In this document: in pieces, positions 1-7,009 of the stretch | How the letters are laid out: the number at the start of each line of letters is the position of its first letter | How positions within the stretch are numbered: position 1 is the stretch's first letter | From: Candidatus Omnitrophota bacterium | GTDB lineage: Bacteria; Omnitrophota; Koll11; Zapsychrales; Zapsychraceae | Direction: 5' to 3' | DNA length: 11,357 bases | Assembly (NCBI GenBank): GCA_023140095.1 | Contig: JAGLMJ010000033.1 | Location: 1 to 11,357 of the forward strand | Position numbers and translations under genes: made by a program | The notes under the pieces: generated by a model | Told to the model about the DNA's origin: nothing | Database searches by the model: none | What the model saw: only the letters and a program-made list of their open reading frames with translations

Positions 1-366
1 ATTGCGAAGGAAATCATTTCTCTATCAAAGAATGAGGCGGTGAATCTGGCGGGGAAGACAACGGTCGGCCAATTAGCGGGCCTTTTGATGGGATGTGATC
101 TTCTTGTCTCTAACGATTCCGGACCTGTCCATGTGGCTGCGGGGGTTGGAACACCGGTCGTATCGATCTTTACGCGAAATCAGCCCGGGATTAATCCGGA
201 GCGCTGGAGGCCTCTTGGCGAAAAGGCGAGGGTTGTCAGCGTGTTACCTTCCCAAAGCAACGGTATTTCCTTTCAAAAAGCGCAAGAAAAGGACATAAAA
301 TATTTGGAACTCATTCCGGCAAAAGCGGTTTTAGAAGCTGTTGACTCCCTATTTAAACTGTGTTAG
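1..366 (+). CDS. Heptosyltransferase-like glycosyltransferase family 9, C-terminal part
   Basis: The frame is open from base 1, so the gene begins upstream of the window and only its last 121 residues are visible, ending at TAG 364-366. Visible residues 37-48 read SNDSGPVHVAAG, followed by GTPVVSIF. This is the C-terminal nucleotide-sugar binding signature of the GT9 ADP-heptose:LPS heptosyltransferases (WaaF/WaaC/WaaQ type). The preceding LAGKTTVGQLAGLL segment also fits that family. By family, the enzyme transfers L-glycero-D-manno-heptose to the LPS inner core at the cytoplasmic face of the inner membrane. The neighbouring heptose-kinase and KDO genes agree with this role. Which heptosyltransferase it is cannot be told from the fragment, so no symbol is given. 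GTG at 40 is an in-frame potential start but would cut into the conserved domain. Confidence 0.85.
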   Translation: MAKEIISLSKNEAVNLAGKTTVGQLAGLLMGCDLLVSNDSGPVHVAAGVGTPVVSIFTRNQPGINPERWRPLGEKARVVSVLPSQSNGISFQKAQEKDIKYLELIPAKAVLEAVDSLFKLC

Positions 367-459
367 AATCAGCTTTCGTTTGGCCTAACGAAGTGAAAAA
401 ACAGTATTATTCTCAATATACATTAATAACCAACAACTTACAGGCCTGATCAAATAGGT
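367..459 (+). other. Intergenic gap before the heptose/KDO/Lpt operon
   Basis: This 93-bp A/T-rich spacer separates the heptosyltransferase from hldE and is the longest gap in the window. It contains a short perfect inverted repeat, TTCGTT (375-380) and AACGAA (387-392), with a 6-nt loop. No T-tract follows it, so it is not a convincing terminator. A poor promoter-like pair, GTGAAA (393-398) and TATACA (417-422) with an 18-nt spacer, could serve the downstream operon but is weak. No strong Shine-Dalgarno sequence precedes hldE. Confidence 0.4.
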
Positions 460-1479
460 ATGTACGAACATATTTTTTCAAAGTTTGGCAGGAAAAATGT
501 CCTTGTAGTCGGTGACGTCATACTGGACCAGTATATTCAGGGGAGCGTTTCGCGAATTTCTCCCGAGGCCCCGGTTCCGGTTGTTTTGGAAGAAGGCTCA
601 TTTCACACTCCCGGCGGCGCGGCGAATGTCGCCCATAACCTGCGGGGTTTAGGCGCCAAGGTTACGCTTATTGGGAGGATCGGCAATGATCCGGAAGGGC
701 AGATCCTAAAGCGGCAGCTTAGGAAAGAGGGAATAGACATACACGGGTTATTTATTGATAAAAGATTGCCGACGATATGCAAGACCCGGGTCGTCGCGCA
801 GGGCCAGCAAGTTGTGCGTATTGACCGTGAGAACATAAGAAACTCCGGGGACAAAGAAGTTAAGCAAAAGATCTATAGTTTTATCAAAGGCAATATCAAA
901 ACATTCGATGCTATCATCATATCGGATTACGGAAAAGGCCTGATCACTCCCGAGCTTGTGGATTTTGTCCGCACGCAAGCTCTCGCGAAAAAAAAGATCA
1001 TTATCGTTGATCCGAAAGTTGAGCATTTTGGTTATTACCGCAATGTGACTGCAATAACCCCGAATCTTAAAGAAGCCGAGAACGCGATACGCAATATTAA
1101 GATCACGTCCAAATCCGCCGGACAGCTCGGGATTCATAGCGACAAACTCGAAAAAGATAAAGATATCAATTTAGCCGGCGCGGAACTCCTGCGCTATTTG
1201 GAATTGGATGCCTTGCTTATTACTCTCGGTGAGCATGGTATGCGGTTGTTCGAAAAAGGGAAGAAACCGGTCTCGATCAAGACCAGGGCGCAGGAAGTCT
1301 ATGACGTATCTGGTGCCGGGGATGCGGTTATTTCGGCGTTCACTCTGAGTCTTACCTCAGGAGCGACGAAGCGTCAGGCAGCGGAGATCGCTAATTTTGC
1401 GGCGGGGATCGTTGTTGGGAAGATGGGCGCCGTTGCGGTCAGCAAGGAAGAACTTTCAAGAGCCATAAGGGATCATTAA
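460..1479 (+). CDS. hldE: D-glycero-beta-D-manno-heptose-7-phosphate kinase (standalone HldE kinase domain)
   Basis: This PfkB/ribokinase-fold kinase of 339 aa phosphorylates heptose-7-phosphate at C1 on the way to ADP-L-glycero-D-manno-heptose for the LPS core. Residues 31-42 (SRISPEAPVPVV) are a hallmark of HldE/RfaE kinases. PfkB signature 1 is GGAANVAHN at 52-60. Signature 2 is DVSGAGDA at 282-289, with D288 as the likely catalytic base. The protein stops where domain I of the ~477-aa bifunctional E. coli HldE ends, so the nucleotidyltransferase half (RfaE2/HldC type) must be encoded elsewhere; hldA or rfaE1 would be equally valid names. About 20 residues around 215-235 look like an extra, poorly conserved loop. 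The ATG at 460 has only a weak ribosome-binding site. Its stop is 1 nt before kdsB. Confidence 0.92.
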   Translation: MYEHIFSKFGRKNVLVVGDVILDQYIQGSVSRISPEAPVPVVLEEGSFHTPGGAANVAHNLRGLGAKVTLIGRIGNDPEGQILKRQLRKEGIDIHGLFIDKRLPTICKTRVVAQGQQVVRIDRENIRNSGDKEVKQKIYSFIKGNIKTFDAIIISDYGKGLITPELVDFVRTQALAKKKIIIVDPKVEHFGYYRNVTAITPNLKEAENAIRNIKITSKSAGQLGIHSDKLEKDKDINLAGAELLRYLELDALLITLGEHGMRLFEKGKKPVSIKTRAQEVYDVSGAGDAVISAFTLSLTSGATKRQAAEIANFAAGIVVGKMGAVAVSKEELSRAIRDH

Positions 1480-1480
1480 A

Positions 1481-2224
1481 ATGAAAATCATAGGTGTCAT
1501 ACCGGCCCGGTGGGCATCAACACGGTTTGAAGGTAAAGTCTTAGCGACGATTAACGATAAACCGATGATTCAGCATGTATGGGAACGTTCGAATAGAAGC
1601 GAATTATTGAATGATCTGATCATTGCGTGTGATGATGAACGCGTGGTTGTAGCGGCTGAGCAATTTGGAGCCAAAACAGTTCTAACATCTAAAGACCATG
1701 CTTCGGGAACGGACCGTATTGCGGAGGCTATTGAATCGATGGATGGCGATATTATTGTTAATGTTCAGGGCGATGAACCTTTGATCGATCCTGCGGTTAT
1801 TGATGCCTTGGTGACGGCCCTCGTCGATGATCCGTCCTGCGCGATGGGAACAGTGATCAAAGTGTTAACGGCGAAAAAAGAATTAAAAGACCCGAACGTG
1901 GTCAAGGTTGTTGTTGACGGGGAGGGCAACGCGCTGTATTTCTCGCGGTCGCCTATTCCCTACAATCGTGATGACGAGGATGAAGTGATCTATTATAAGC
2001 ATTTAGGGATCTATGCTTATCGAAGGGATTTTCTTCTCTCTTATAAAAGTTTACCGAAATCAAATTTAGAAAAATGCGAACAATTAGAACAGCTCAGGGC
2101 GCTGGAATTCGGATACAAGATCAAGACGGTTGTGACGGATATTGAAACAATAGGTGTTGATACGCCGGAAGATCTGACGCATGTTGAGAAAGTATTATCT
2201 AAGAGTGTCAGGACAGAGCCATAA
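1481..2224 (+). CDS. kdsB: 3-deoxy-manno-octulosonate cytidylyltransferase (CMP-KDO synthetase)
   Basis: This 247-aa cytoplasmic enzyme activates KDO with CTP to give CMP-KDO, the donor for lipid A glycosylation. Family motifs are in order: IPARWASTR near the N-terminus, SGTDR at 75-79, NVQGDEP at 94-100 (D98 the expected metal ligand), YFSRSPIP around 153-160, HLGIYAY at 174-180, EQLRAL at 203-208 and VDTPEDL at 226-232 (D227 the second metal ligand). The length is normal for KdsB. One small departure is RFEGK at 15-19, where most members have RxPGK. The start ATG follows AAGG at 1467-1470. The TAA stop shares one base with the kdsA ATG (TAATG), which suggests translational coupling. Confidence 0.96.
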   Translation: MKIIGVIPARWASTRFEGKVLATINDKPMIQHVWERSNRSELLNDLIIACDDERVVVAAEQFGAKTVLTSKDHASGTDRIAEAIESMDGDIIVNVQGDEPLIDPAVIDALVTALVDDPSCAMGTVIKVLTAKKELKDPNVVKVVVDGEGNALYFSRSPIPYNRDDEDEVIYYKHLGIYAYRRDFLLSYKSLPKSNLEKCEQLEQLRALEFGYKIKTVVTDIETIGVDTPEDLTHVEKVLSKSVRTEP

Positions 2225-3051
2225 TGAGGAAATCGGTTAACATAGGAAAAATTAAAATTGGCGGGAAGACGCCATTTGTCCTTATCGCGGGACCGTGCGT
2301 GATCGAGAATAGGCAGCTGGCGCTCAAAACGGCCATAGCGATCAAAAGGATCGCCGCGAAGGTCAAAGTCCCGTTCATTTTTAAAGCAAGTTATGATAAG
2401 GCTAATCGAACGTCGGTCAATTCTTTCCGCGGGCCGGGAATACGGCGTGGTTTGGAAATTTTACAAGAGATCAAAGACCAAGTTAAGGTCCCGGTCTTAA
2501 GTGATGTCCATTCCGTTGGGGAAGTGGACAAGGCAGCGGAAGTCTTGGACATACTGCAAATTCCCGCTTTTCTCTGCAGGCAGACAGATCTTCTCCTTGC
2601 TGCCGGAAAGACAAAAAGGATCGTTAATATCAAAAAGGGACAATTTCTTGCCCCTGCTGATATCAAACAGGCTATAAAGAAGATTGAACACACAGGTAAT
2701 AAAAAGATCCTTCTGACTGAGCGCGGAACAAGTTTTGGTTATAATGATTTGGTGACGGATTTCCGTTCTCTTGCGATCATGGGCAAGACGGGATATCCGG
2801 TTGTTTTTGATGCGACGCATAGCGTTCAGCAGCCAGGAGGATTAGGAAATGTTTCCGGGGGGAACAGCGAATTCATTCCGTTATTGTCGCGCTGCGGCGT
2901 TGCTGCCGGATGCGATTGTGTATTCATGGAAGTTCATCCTAATCCAAAGAAGGCTTTATCGGATGGGCCGAATATGCTGGCGCTTAATCAGCTGGAAAAA
3001 TTACTTGTTGATCTAAAAGCCATTGATAAGATCGCTAAACGATCGAAATAA
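2224..3051 (+). CDS. kdsA: KDO-8-phosphate synthase (2-dehydro-3-deoxyphosphooctonate aldolase), metal-dependent type
   Basis: This TIM-barrel enzyme of 275 aa condenses phosphoenolpyruvate with arabinose-5-phosphate to KDO-8-phosphate. Recognisable segments are IAGPCVIEN (21-29), FKASYDKANRTS (53-64), FRGPGI, VPVLSDVH (89-96), CRQTDLL, DATHSVQQPGG (196-206) and FMEVHPNP (234-241). C25 occupies the position that is Cys in metal-dependent KdsA (Aquifex type) and Asn in the metal-independent E. coli enzyme. The other expected ligands, H199, E236 and D247, are all present. I therefore assign it to the metallo class: the residues are seen and the metal requirement is inferred. It overlaps kdsB by one base and is followed after 13 bp by kdsD, which supplies its arabinose-5-phosphate substrate. 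Confidence 0.97.
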   Translation: MRKSVNIGKIKIGGKTPFVLIAGPCVIENRQLALKTAIAIKRIAAKVKVPFIFKASYDKANRTSVNSFRGPGIRRGLEILQEIKDQVKVPVLSDVHSVGEVDKAAEVLDILQIPAFLCRQTDLLLAAGKTKRIVNIKKGQFLAPADIKQAIKKIEHTGNKKILLTERGTSFGYNDLVTDFRSLAIMGKTGYPVVFDATHSVQQPGGLGNVSGGNSEFIPLLSRCGVAAGCDCVFMEVHPNPKKALSDGPNMLALNQLEKLLVDLKAIDKIAKRSK

Positions 3052-3054
3052 TCT

Positions 3055-3058
3055 GGAG
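3055..3058 (+). promoter_or_regulatory. Ribosome binding site deciding the kdsD start
   Basis: GGAG lies 6 nt upstream of the ATG at 3065. The frame could also start at TTG 3023, inside kdsA, but that would add 14 residues with no family support. The spacing here favours ATG 3065. Confidence 0.7.
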
Positions 3059-3064
3059 CATTTG

Positions 3065-4024
3065 ATGACGCTTAAAAAAGCAAAAGAAGTTATTCGGATC
3101 GAAGCGCAGGCTATTAAGGATCTGGCGAAAAGAATAGACGGACGTTTCTCAAAAGCCGTTGATGCGATCGCCAAGTGTAAGGGGCGTGTGATTGTTACCG
3201 GCATGGGAAAGACGGGGATTATTGGGCGCAAGATCGCCGCGACCCTGTCTTCAACAGGCACGCCGAGTTTATGGATGCATAGCGCCGAAGCGGTCCATGG
3301 CGATCTGGGGCAAGTGACCAAAAATGATGTTCTTATCGTTATCTCCAGCAGTGGGGAGACGGATGAAATAAAAAGATTGTTGCCTCTGGTCAAAAAGATC
3401 AAATCGAAGATCATTGCGTTTACTGGAAACCAAAAATCGACTTTGGCCCAATACAGTGATATCGTTCTCGACATCTCGGTTAAAAAGGAAGGATGCCCGT
3501 TAGGGCTGGCGCCGATGGCCTCAACGACCACAACGCTTGTCATGGGAGACGCTCTTGCCGCCTGTCTTATTGTCCGTCGAGAATTTAAAAAAGAAAACTT
3601 TGCTTTTTATCATCCCGGAGGCTCTCTGGGACGCAGGCTCCTGTTGAAAGTCGAGGATATTATGCGGCGCGGCGCGCACTATCCTAAGGTTAAAGAGGGG
3701 GCGGCGGTCAAAGATGTCTTGCTGGCGATCACGCAAGCGCGCTGCGGGTCGGCGTGTGTCTTGAACAAAAGAGGGAAATTTGTCGGTATTTTTACGGATG
3801 GCGATCTGCGGCGGCATCTTAAGACGGATGGGAAGCTATTGGAGCGCAAGGTCGCTGAGGTGATGACCAAAAATCCTACAACGATCTCAAAAGATAAATT
3901 GGCTGTGGAGGCTTTTCAGATCTTGCAGGATAAAAAGATCGATGAACTTCCGGTTGTCGATAAAAAAGGAAAATTAATGGGGTTATTGGATGTCCAAGAT
4001 CTTCTAAAAGCAGGTTTAGTATGA
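3065..4024 (+). CDS. kdsD: D-arabinose-5-phosphate isomerase (KdsD/KpsF family)
   Basis: This enzyme interconverts ribulose-5-phosphate and arabinose-5-phosphate, the first committed step of KDO synthesis. With the start at ATG 3065 the protein has 319 aa. It has an N-terminal SIS sugar-isomerase domain (about 35-170) with TGMGKTG, SSSGET at 94-99 and CPLGLAP at 144-150, then HPGG at 183-186. Two CBS domains follow, at about 196-255 and 266-316. K49, E101, E142 and H183 match the four catalytic residues described for E. coli KdsD (K59, E111, E152, H193) with a constant offset of ten. The CBS pair is usual in the family and probably senses nucleotide or sugar-nucleotide ligands. The TGA stop overlaps the kdsC ATG (ATGA). 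Confidence 0.95.
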   Translation: MTLKKAKEVIRIEAQAIKDLAKRIDGRFSKAVDAIAKCKGRVIVTGMGKTGIIGRKIAATLSSTGTPSLWMHSAEAVHGDLGQVTKNDVLIVISSSGETDEIKRLLPLVKKIKSKIIAFTGNQKSTLAQYSDIVLDISVKKEGCPLGLAPMASTTTTLVMGDALAACLIVRREFKKENFAFYHPGGSLGRRLLLKVEDIMRRGAHYPKVKEGAAVKDVLLAITQARCGSACVLNKRGKFVGIFTDGDLRRHLKTDGKLLERKVAEVMTKNPTTISKDKLAVEAFQILQDKKIDELPVVDKKGKLMGLLDVQDLLKAGLV

Positions 4025-4548
4025 ATGTAAAGTTAACCGAGAAAATTAAAAAGATCAAACTTCTTATCCTTGATGTGGACGGCGTGCTCACGAAGGGTGA
4101 TATCATCCTTGATGACAAGGGTAAGGAAATAAAGGTGTTCAATGTCCAGGATGGTTTTGGGATCGTCCTTTTTCAAAGGGCAGGCCTTAAAACGGCTATT
4201 TTATCCGCGCGGTCATCCGGTGCGGTTACGGCGCGGGCTAAAGATCTAAAAATGAACGCGATCTGTCAGGATGCGTATCCAAAGACCGCCGCCTATCGGA
4301 AATTATTGCGAAGGTTCAAGATGAAGGACGAACAGGTTTGTTTTGTCGGCGACGACCTTCCGGATATGGAAATCCTAATAAAAGTCGGTTTCTCCGTTAC
4401 TGTTCCGAATGCGGCAAGTGAGGTCAAGAAAAAGGCGGATTATATCACGAAGCGCAAGGGCGGATGCGGTGCCGTGAGAGAAGTGATTGAATTAATTTTA
4501 AAAACGCAGAAAAAATGGTCTGCCATTTTAAGAAAATATGAAACATAG
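4021..4548 (+). CDS. kdsC: 3-deoxy-D-manno-octulosonate 8-phosphate phosphatase
   Basis: This small HAD-superfamily phosphatase of 175 aa, without a cap domain, hydrolyses KDO-8-phosphate to KDO. Motif I is LDVDGVLT, with D18 the nucleophile and D20 the general acid. Motif II is the Ser in LSARSS (S62), where most KdsC proteins have TGR. Motif III is K88, and motif IV is GDDLPDME at 110-117. GGCGAVRE at 147-154 is the KdsC C-terminal tail signature that closes over the neighbouring active site in the tetramer. It overlaps kdsD by 4 nt and the next gene by 11 nt, so it sits in the middle of a coupled operon between KDO-8-P synthesis and LPS export. Confidence 0.94.
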   Translation: MNVKLTEKIKKIKLLILDVDGVLTKGDIILDDKGKEIKVFNVQDGFGIVLFQRAGLKTAILSARSSGAVTARAKDLKMNAICQDAYPKTAAYRKLLRRFKMKDEQVCFVGDDLPDMEILIKVGFSVTVPNAASEVKKKADYITKRKGGCGAVREVIELILKTQKKWSAILRKYET

Positions 4549-5371
4549 AATAACAATTCTCGTCATTTTAGGGTTAACTTTTGTGTTGGGCGCGGGATGG
4601 CTTTCTGCCGAGGAGCCCGATCAAAAGTTTCATGGGTTCAATCTGCAGGGGTATGATGAAAAGGGCGAGAAGGCATGGAATGTCAACGGGGATACGGCGG
4701 ACATTATGGGGAGCGAGATCATCCTTTCGAATGTAGATGCAAATACGTTCGGCGAACAAAAAATGAATGTGACGGCAAAGAAAGGAACGGTCGATCAGGT
4801 AAGCGGGAAAATGCATTTGGAGGAAGATGTTGTGATCACAAGCGAAGACGGCAAGCAGCTCACGACCGATTCTTTAGATTGGGATCGAAATGAGGATCTT
4901 GTTACAACAGAAGATGATGTGATGATCACCGATGAGCGGATGATAGCCACCGGCAAGGGCATGAAGGCCCGCCCGGGGTTAAAGACGGCCGAGATCCTGG
5001 AAGACGTAACCGTTATGATCGAAACGAAGCCTGAAAAAAAGGAAGAAAGTCAAACGATTACGATCACATCCGATGGGCCTATGATTATTGATCAAGCAGA
5101 GTCGGTTGCAACGTTCGAGGATAATGTTGTGGCTGTTCAGGAAGGGCAGACCTTAAAAGCAGACCGCATGGAAATTTATTTTGATGAAGGAATGTCCGGT
5201 ATTAAAAAAATGGTTTGTTTGGGGAATGTTGAAATTGAAAAGGGAGAAAATAAGTCCTTTGCGAAAAAAGCGGTTTATGATGCAGCCGAGCAAAAGCTGA
5301 CTTTATCGGGAAGGCCGAAATTAATTCTGATAACTGAAGGGGGGAGCCTTTTTGCAGCTTCTGGAGACTAA
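4538..5371 (+). CDS. LPS export periplasmic protein, apparent LptC-LptA fusion
   Basis: This 277-aa exported beta-rich protein lies exactly where lptC and lptA lie in the classical kdsD-kdsC-lptC-lptA-lptB order. Residues 5-24 form a hydrophobic N-terminal segment ending LSA-EE, which could be a signal peptide or an LptC-like membrane anchor. Residues about 33-163 resemble LptC (YrbK): WNVNGDTADIMG, then repeated beta-strand units such as TAKKGTVDQVSGKMHLEEDV. A charged linker at 163-172 leads to a second segment (about 173-262) resembling LptA/OstA, with SDGPMIIDQAESVATFEDNV, LKADRMEIYFD, LGNVEIEKG and LSGRPKL. The LptA part ends soon after this motif and seems to lack its last strands. By family it would bridge LPS from LptB2FG to LptD across the periplasm. 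A single long LptC or a divergent LptA remains possible. Confidence 0.75.
   Translation: MKHRITILVILGLTFVLGAGWLSAEEPDQKFHGFNLQGYDEKGEKAWNVNGDTADIMGSEIILSNVDANTFGEQKMNVTAKKGTVDQVSGKMHLEEDVVITSEDGKQLTTDSLDWDRNEDLVTTEDDVMITDERMIATGKGMKARPGLKTAEILEDVTVMIETKPEKKEESQTITITSDGPMIIDQAESVATFEDNVVAVQEGQTLKADRMEIYFDEGMSGIKKMVCLGNVEIEKGENKSFAKKAVYDAAEQKLTLSGRPKLILITEGGSLFAASGD
5339..5346 (+). promoter_or_regulatory. Strong ribosome binding site selecting a TTG start for lptB
   Basis: The purine run GGGGGGAG ends 5 nt before TTG 5352, inside the end of the upstream periplasmic gene. No ATG or GTG is available near the start of the LptB domain. The TTG start gives MQLLETKNLVKTYG, which aligns without gap to the usual LptB N-terminus. 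Confidence 0.7.
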
Positions 5372-6074
5372 AAACTTAGTGAAAACATACGGGCATCGCC
5401 GTGTTGTCGATGAGCTTAGTATCAGTGTTGGCCGTTCAGAAATTGTTGGGCTGTTGGGGCCCAATGGTGCCGGGAAAACAACGACCTTTTACATGACCGT
5501 GGGTATTATCAAGGCGAATGCCGGGCAGATCTTCTTTGACCAGGAAGATATTACAAAAAAATCCATTCATGATCGTTGTCGTCTAGGAATGGGATATCTG
5601 GCGCAAGAGGCATCGATCTTTCGGGCCTTAACGGTTGAAGAAAATATCATGGCGATTTTAGAAACGCTTGATATCAGCCCCCGTGAGCGCAAGCGCCGTT
5701 TGGAATCGTTGCTTGAAGAGCTCAATATCGCGCATTTGGCAAGGAGCAAGGCCTATACATTATCCGGCGGTGAGCGGCGCCGGTTAGAGATCACGCGGGC
5801 TTTGGTCACCAATCCTTCGTTTCTTCTTTTAGACGAGCCTTTCTCCGGGATCGACCCGATCGTCGTGGCTGAGGCACAGGAAATTATTAAAGATTTGAAG
5901 TCGAGAGGATTGGGCATTCTTTTGACCGATCACAATGTCCGTGAAACATTAGCCATTACCGATCGGGCTTATTTGATCTCTGATGGCAGGATCGTGATCT
6001 CGGGAACGGCAGAAGATCTGATCAATGATCCCGAAGCGAAAAAGATCTATTTAGGTGAGCGCTTTAGAATGTAG
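5352..6074 (+). CDS. lptB: LPS export system ATP-binding protein LptB
   Basis: This 240-aa ABC ATPase powers LPS extraction from the inner membrane as a dimer with LptF/LptG, which are not in this window. It has Walker A GPNGAGKT at 36-43, Q-loop Q85 in YLAQEASIF, signature LSGGE at 137-141, Walker B FLLLDEP at 157-163 with E162 catalytic, and switch histidine H194. FSGIDPI, LTDHNVRETL and the C-terminal YLGERFRM are specific to LptB rather than to LivF-like relatives. Translation starts at TTG 5352 and overlaps the preceding periplasmic gene by 20 nt. The length is normal. In many Proteobacteria rpoN follows lptB; here the tig promoter and tig follow. Confidence 0.97.
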   Translation: MQLLETKNLVKTYGHRRVVDELSISVGRSEIVGLLGPNGAGKTTTFYMTVGIIKANAGQIFFDQEDITKKSIHDRCRLGMGYLAQEASIFRALTVEENIMAILETLDISPRERKRRLESLLEELNIAHLARSKAYTLSGGERRRLEITRALVTNPSFLLLDEPFSGIDPIVVAEAQEIIKDLKSRGLGILLTDHNVRETLAITDRAYLISDGRIVISGTAEDLINDPEAKKIYLGERFRM

Positions 6075-6092
6075 TTCTTAAGGCGATATAAT
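6063..6092 (+). promoter_or_regulatory. Candidate sigma70 promoter for tig-clpP
   Basis: A perfect -10 hexamer TATAAT lies at 6087-6092, with TTTAGA (4 of 6 matches to TTGACA) at 6063-6068 and an 18-nt spacer. The -35 box falls inside the last codons of lptB. Transcription would start near 6099, about 20 nt before the tig ATG. It is placed where the envelope block ends and the tig-clpP pair starts. Confidence 0.5.
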
Positions 6093-6120
6093 GTGTTTAA
6101 CGAAGGGAGCATAGAAAGAA

Positions 6121-7008
6121 ATGAAAGTTGAAGTAAAGAAAGTTGATGCGGTGAAGCGCGAATTAAAATTTGAAATTCCAAAAGAGCGGGTTTCTCAGAA
6201 ATTCGATGAAGTTTATAAAGAACTGGGCAAGATCGTTAAAGTCAAAGGGTTTCGTCCGGGGAAGGTGCCCCGTCATATCTTAGAATCACAACATAGCAAA
6301 ACGGCACAAGATGAAGTTTTTCAAAAGCTTATTCCTGAGGTGTATCATGAGGGGATCGAGCAGGAGAACTTAGCCCCGATCGATATGCCGGAGATCGACG
6401 ATGTTAATTTTAAAGACGGGACGATCACGTTTACAGCTAAGTTGGATATTAAGCCCGATGTAAGAATTGATCATTACAAAGGGGTCAAAATTAAGCGTAA
6501 AAGTTCAGGGGTGACAGATGATGAAGTAAATAAAACGTTGGAATATTTCAAACAAGGGCAAGATAAGAGCAGTGAGATCGATGATGCCTTTGCGAATGGT
6601 CTTGGATATCCCAATTTGGCGGAATTCAAAAAATCCCTTTCCCGGCAGCTTGAACTGGATAAGGACCGGCAAAACCGTTTTGACGTTGAGAACCAGATTG
6701 TCGAAAATCTTTTAAAGAGGGCGAAATTAGCCGTTCCGCAGACTTTGGTGCGCCGGCAGATCGAGCATCGCATTGAAGAGGGAAAGAAGAAGTTAAAGGC
6801 TCAAGGCCTTTCGACGGAAGAGATTAATAAGAAAGAAGAAGAAATGCGCAAGGAGTTGCGAGATTCTGTGGAACGTGATGTTAAAGTGTATTTGATCCTC
6901 GACAAGATCGCTCAGGTTGAGAATATCGAGGTTAAAGAAGGAGAAAATTTACCGGCTAAGACGATAGAATTTTTATTAAAAGAGGCAAAGTGGGAGGAGG
7001 CTAAATAA
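6121..7008 (+). CDS. tig: Trigger factor lacking the PPIase domain
   Basis: Trigger factor is the chaperone that docks at the ribosome exit tunnel. This one has 295 aa against roughly 430 in typical members. The N-terminal ribosome-binding domain (1-115) is complete, including the docking signature GFRPGKVP at 43-50. The region up to about 147 ([17 protein letters not shown]) matches the linker before the FKBP-like PPIase domain. The sequence then goes directly to [20 protein letters not shown] (154-173), which matches the start of the C-terminal helical domain, so about 95-100 residues of PPIase are absent. The C-terminal arms are also short: after IAQVENIEV it passes quickly to the final EFLLKEAK. 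The frame is continuous, with a normal start and a clpP neighbour 1 nt downstream, so this looks like a natural compact form and not a broken gene. Its ribosome role is inferred from the N-domain. Confidence 0.93.
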   Translation: MKVEVKKVDAVKRELKFEIPKERVSQKFDEVYKELGKIVKVKGFRPGKVPRHILESQHSKTAQDEVFQKLIPEVYHEGIEQENLAPIDMPEIDDVNFKDGTITFTAKLDIKPDVRIDHYKGVKIKRKSSGVTDDEVNKTLEYFKQGQDKSSEIDDAFANGLGYPNLAEFKKSLSRQLELDKDRQNRFDVENQIVENLLKRAKLAVPQTLVRRQIEHRIEEGKKKLKAQGLSTEEINKKEEEMRKELRDSVERDVKVYLILDKIAQVENIEVKEGENLPAKTIEFLLKEAKWEEAK

Positions 7009-7009
7009 T

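Noticed and set aside
375..392. Inverted repeat TTCGTT/AACGAA after the heptosyltransferase as an intrinsic terminator
   Set aside because: The stem is only 6 bp, A/T-rich, and followed by GTGAAAAAAC with no T-tract.
393..422. GTGAAA-18-TATACA as the promoter of the hldE operon
   Set aside because: Each box has only 4 of 6 consensus matches in an A/T-rich gap, so it is mentioned but not called.
748..1137. Long reverse-strand open frame inside hldE
   Set aside because: It is antisense to a well-conserved kinase, has no recognisable domain, and is best explained as a shadow of the coding strand.
3023..3064. TTG 3023 as the start of kdsD
   Set aside because: It lies within kdsA and adds 14 residues without family support; ATG 3065 has GGAG 6 nt upstream.
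3013..3543. Reverse-strand 176-codon open frame across kdsA/kdsD
   Set aside because: It lies antisense to the conserved SIS domain and shows no recognisable protein features.
6121..7008. Trigger factor as a frameshifted pseudogene
   Set aside because: The frame is uninterrupted, both flanking domains join in register, and start and stop signals are normal.
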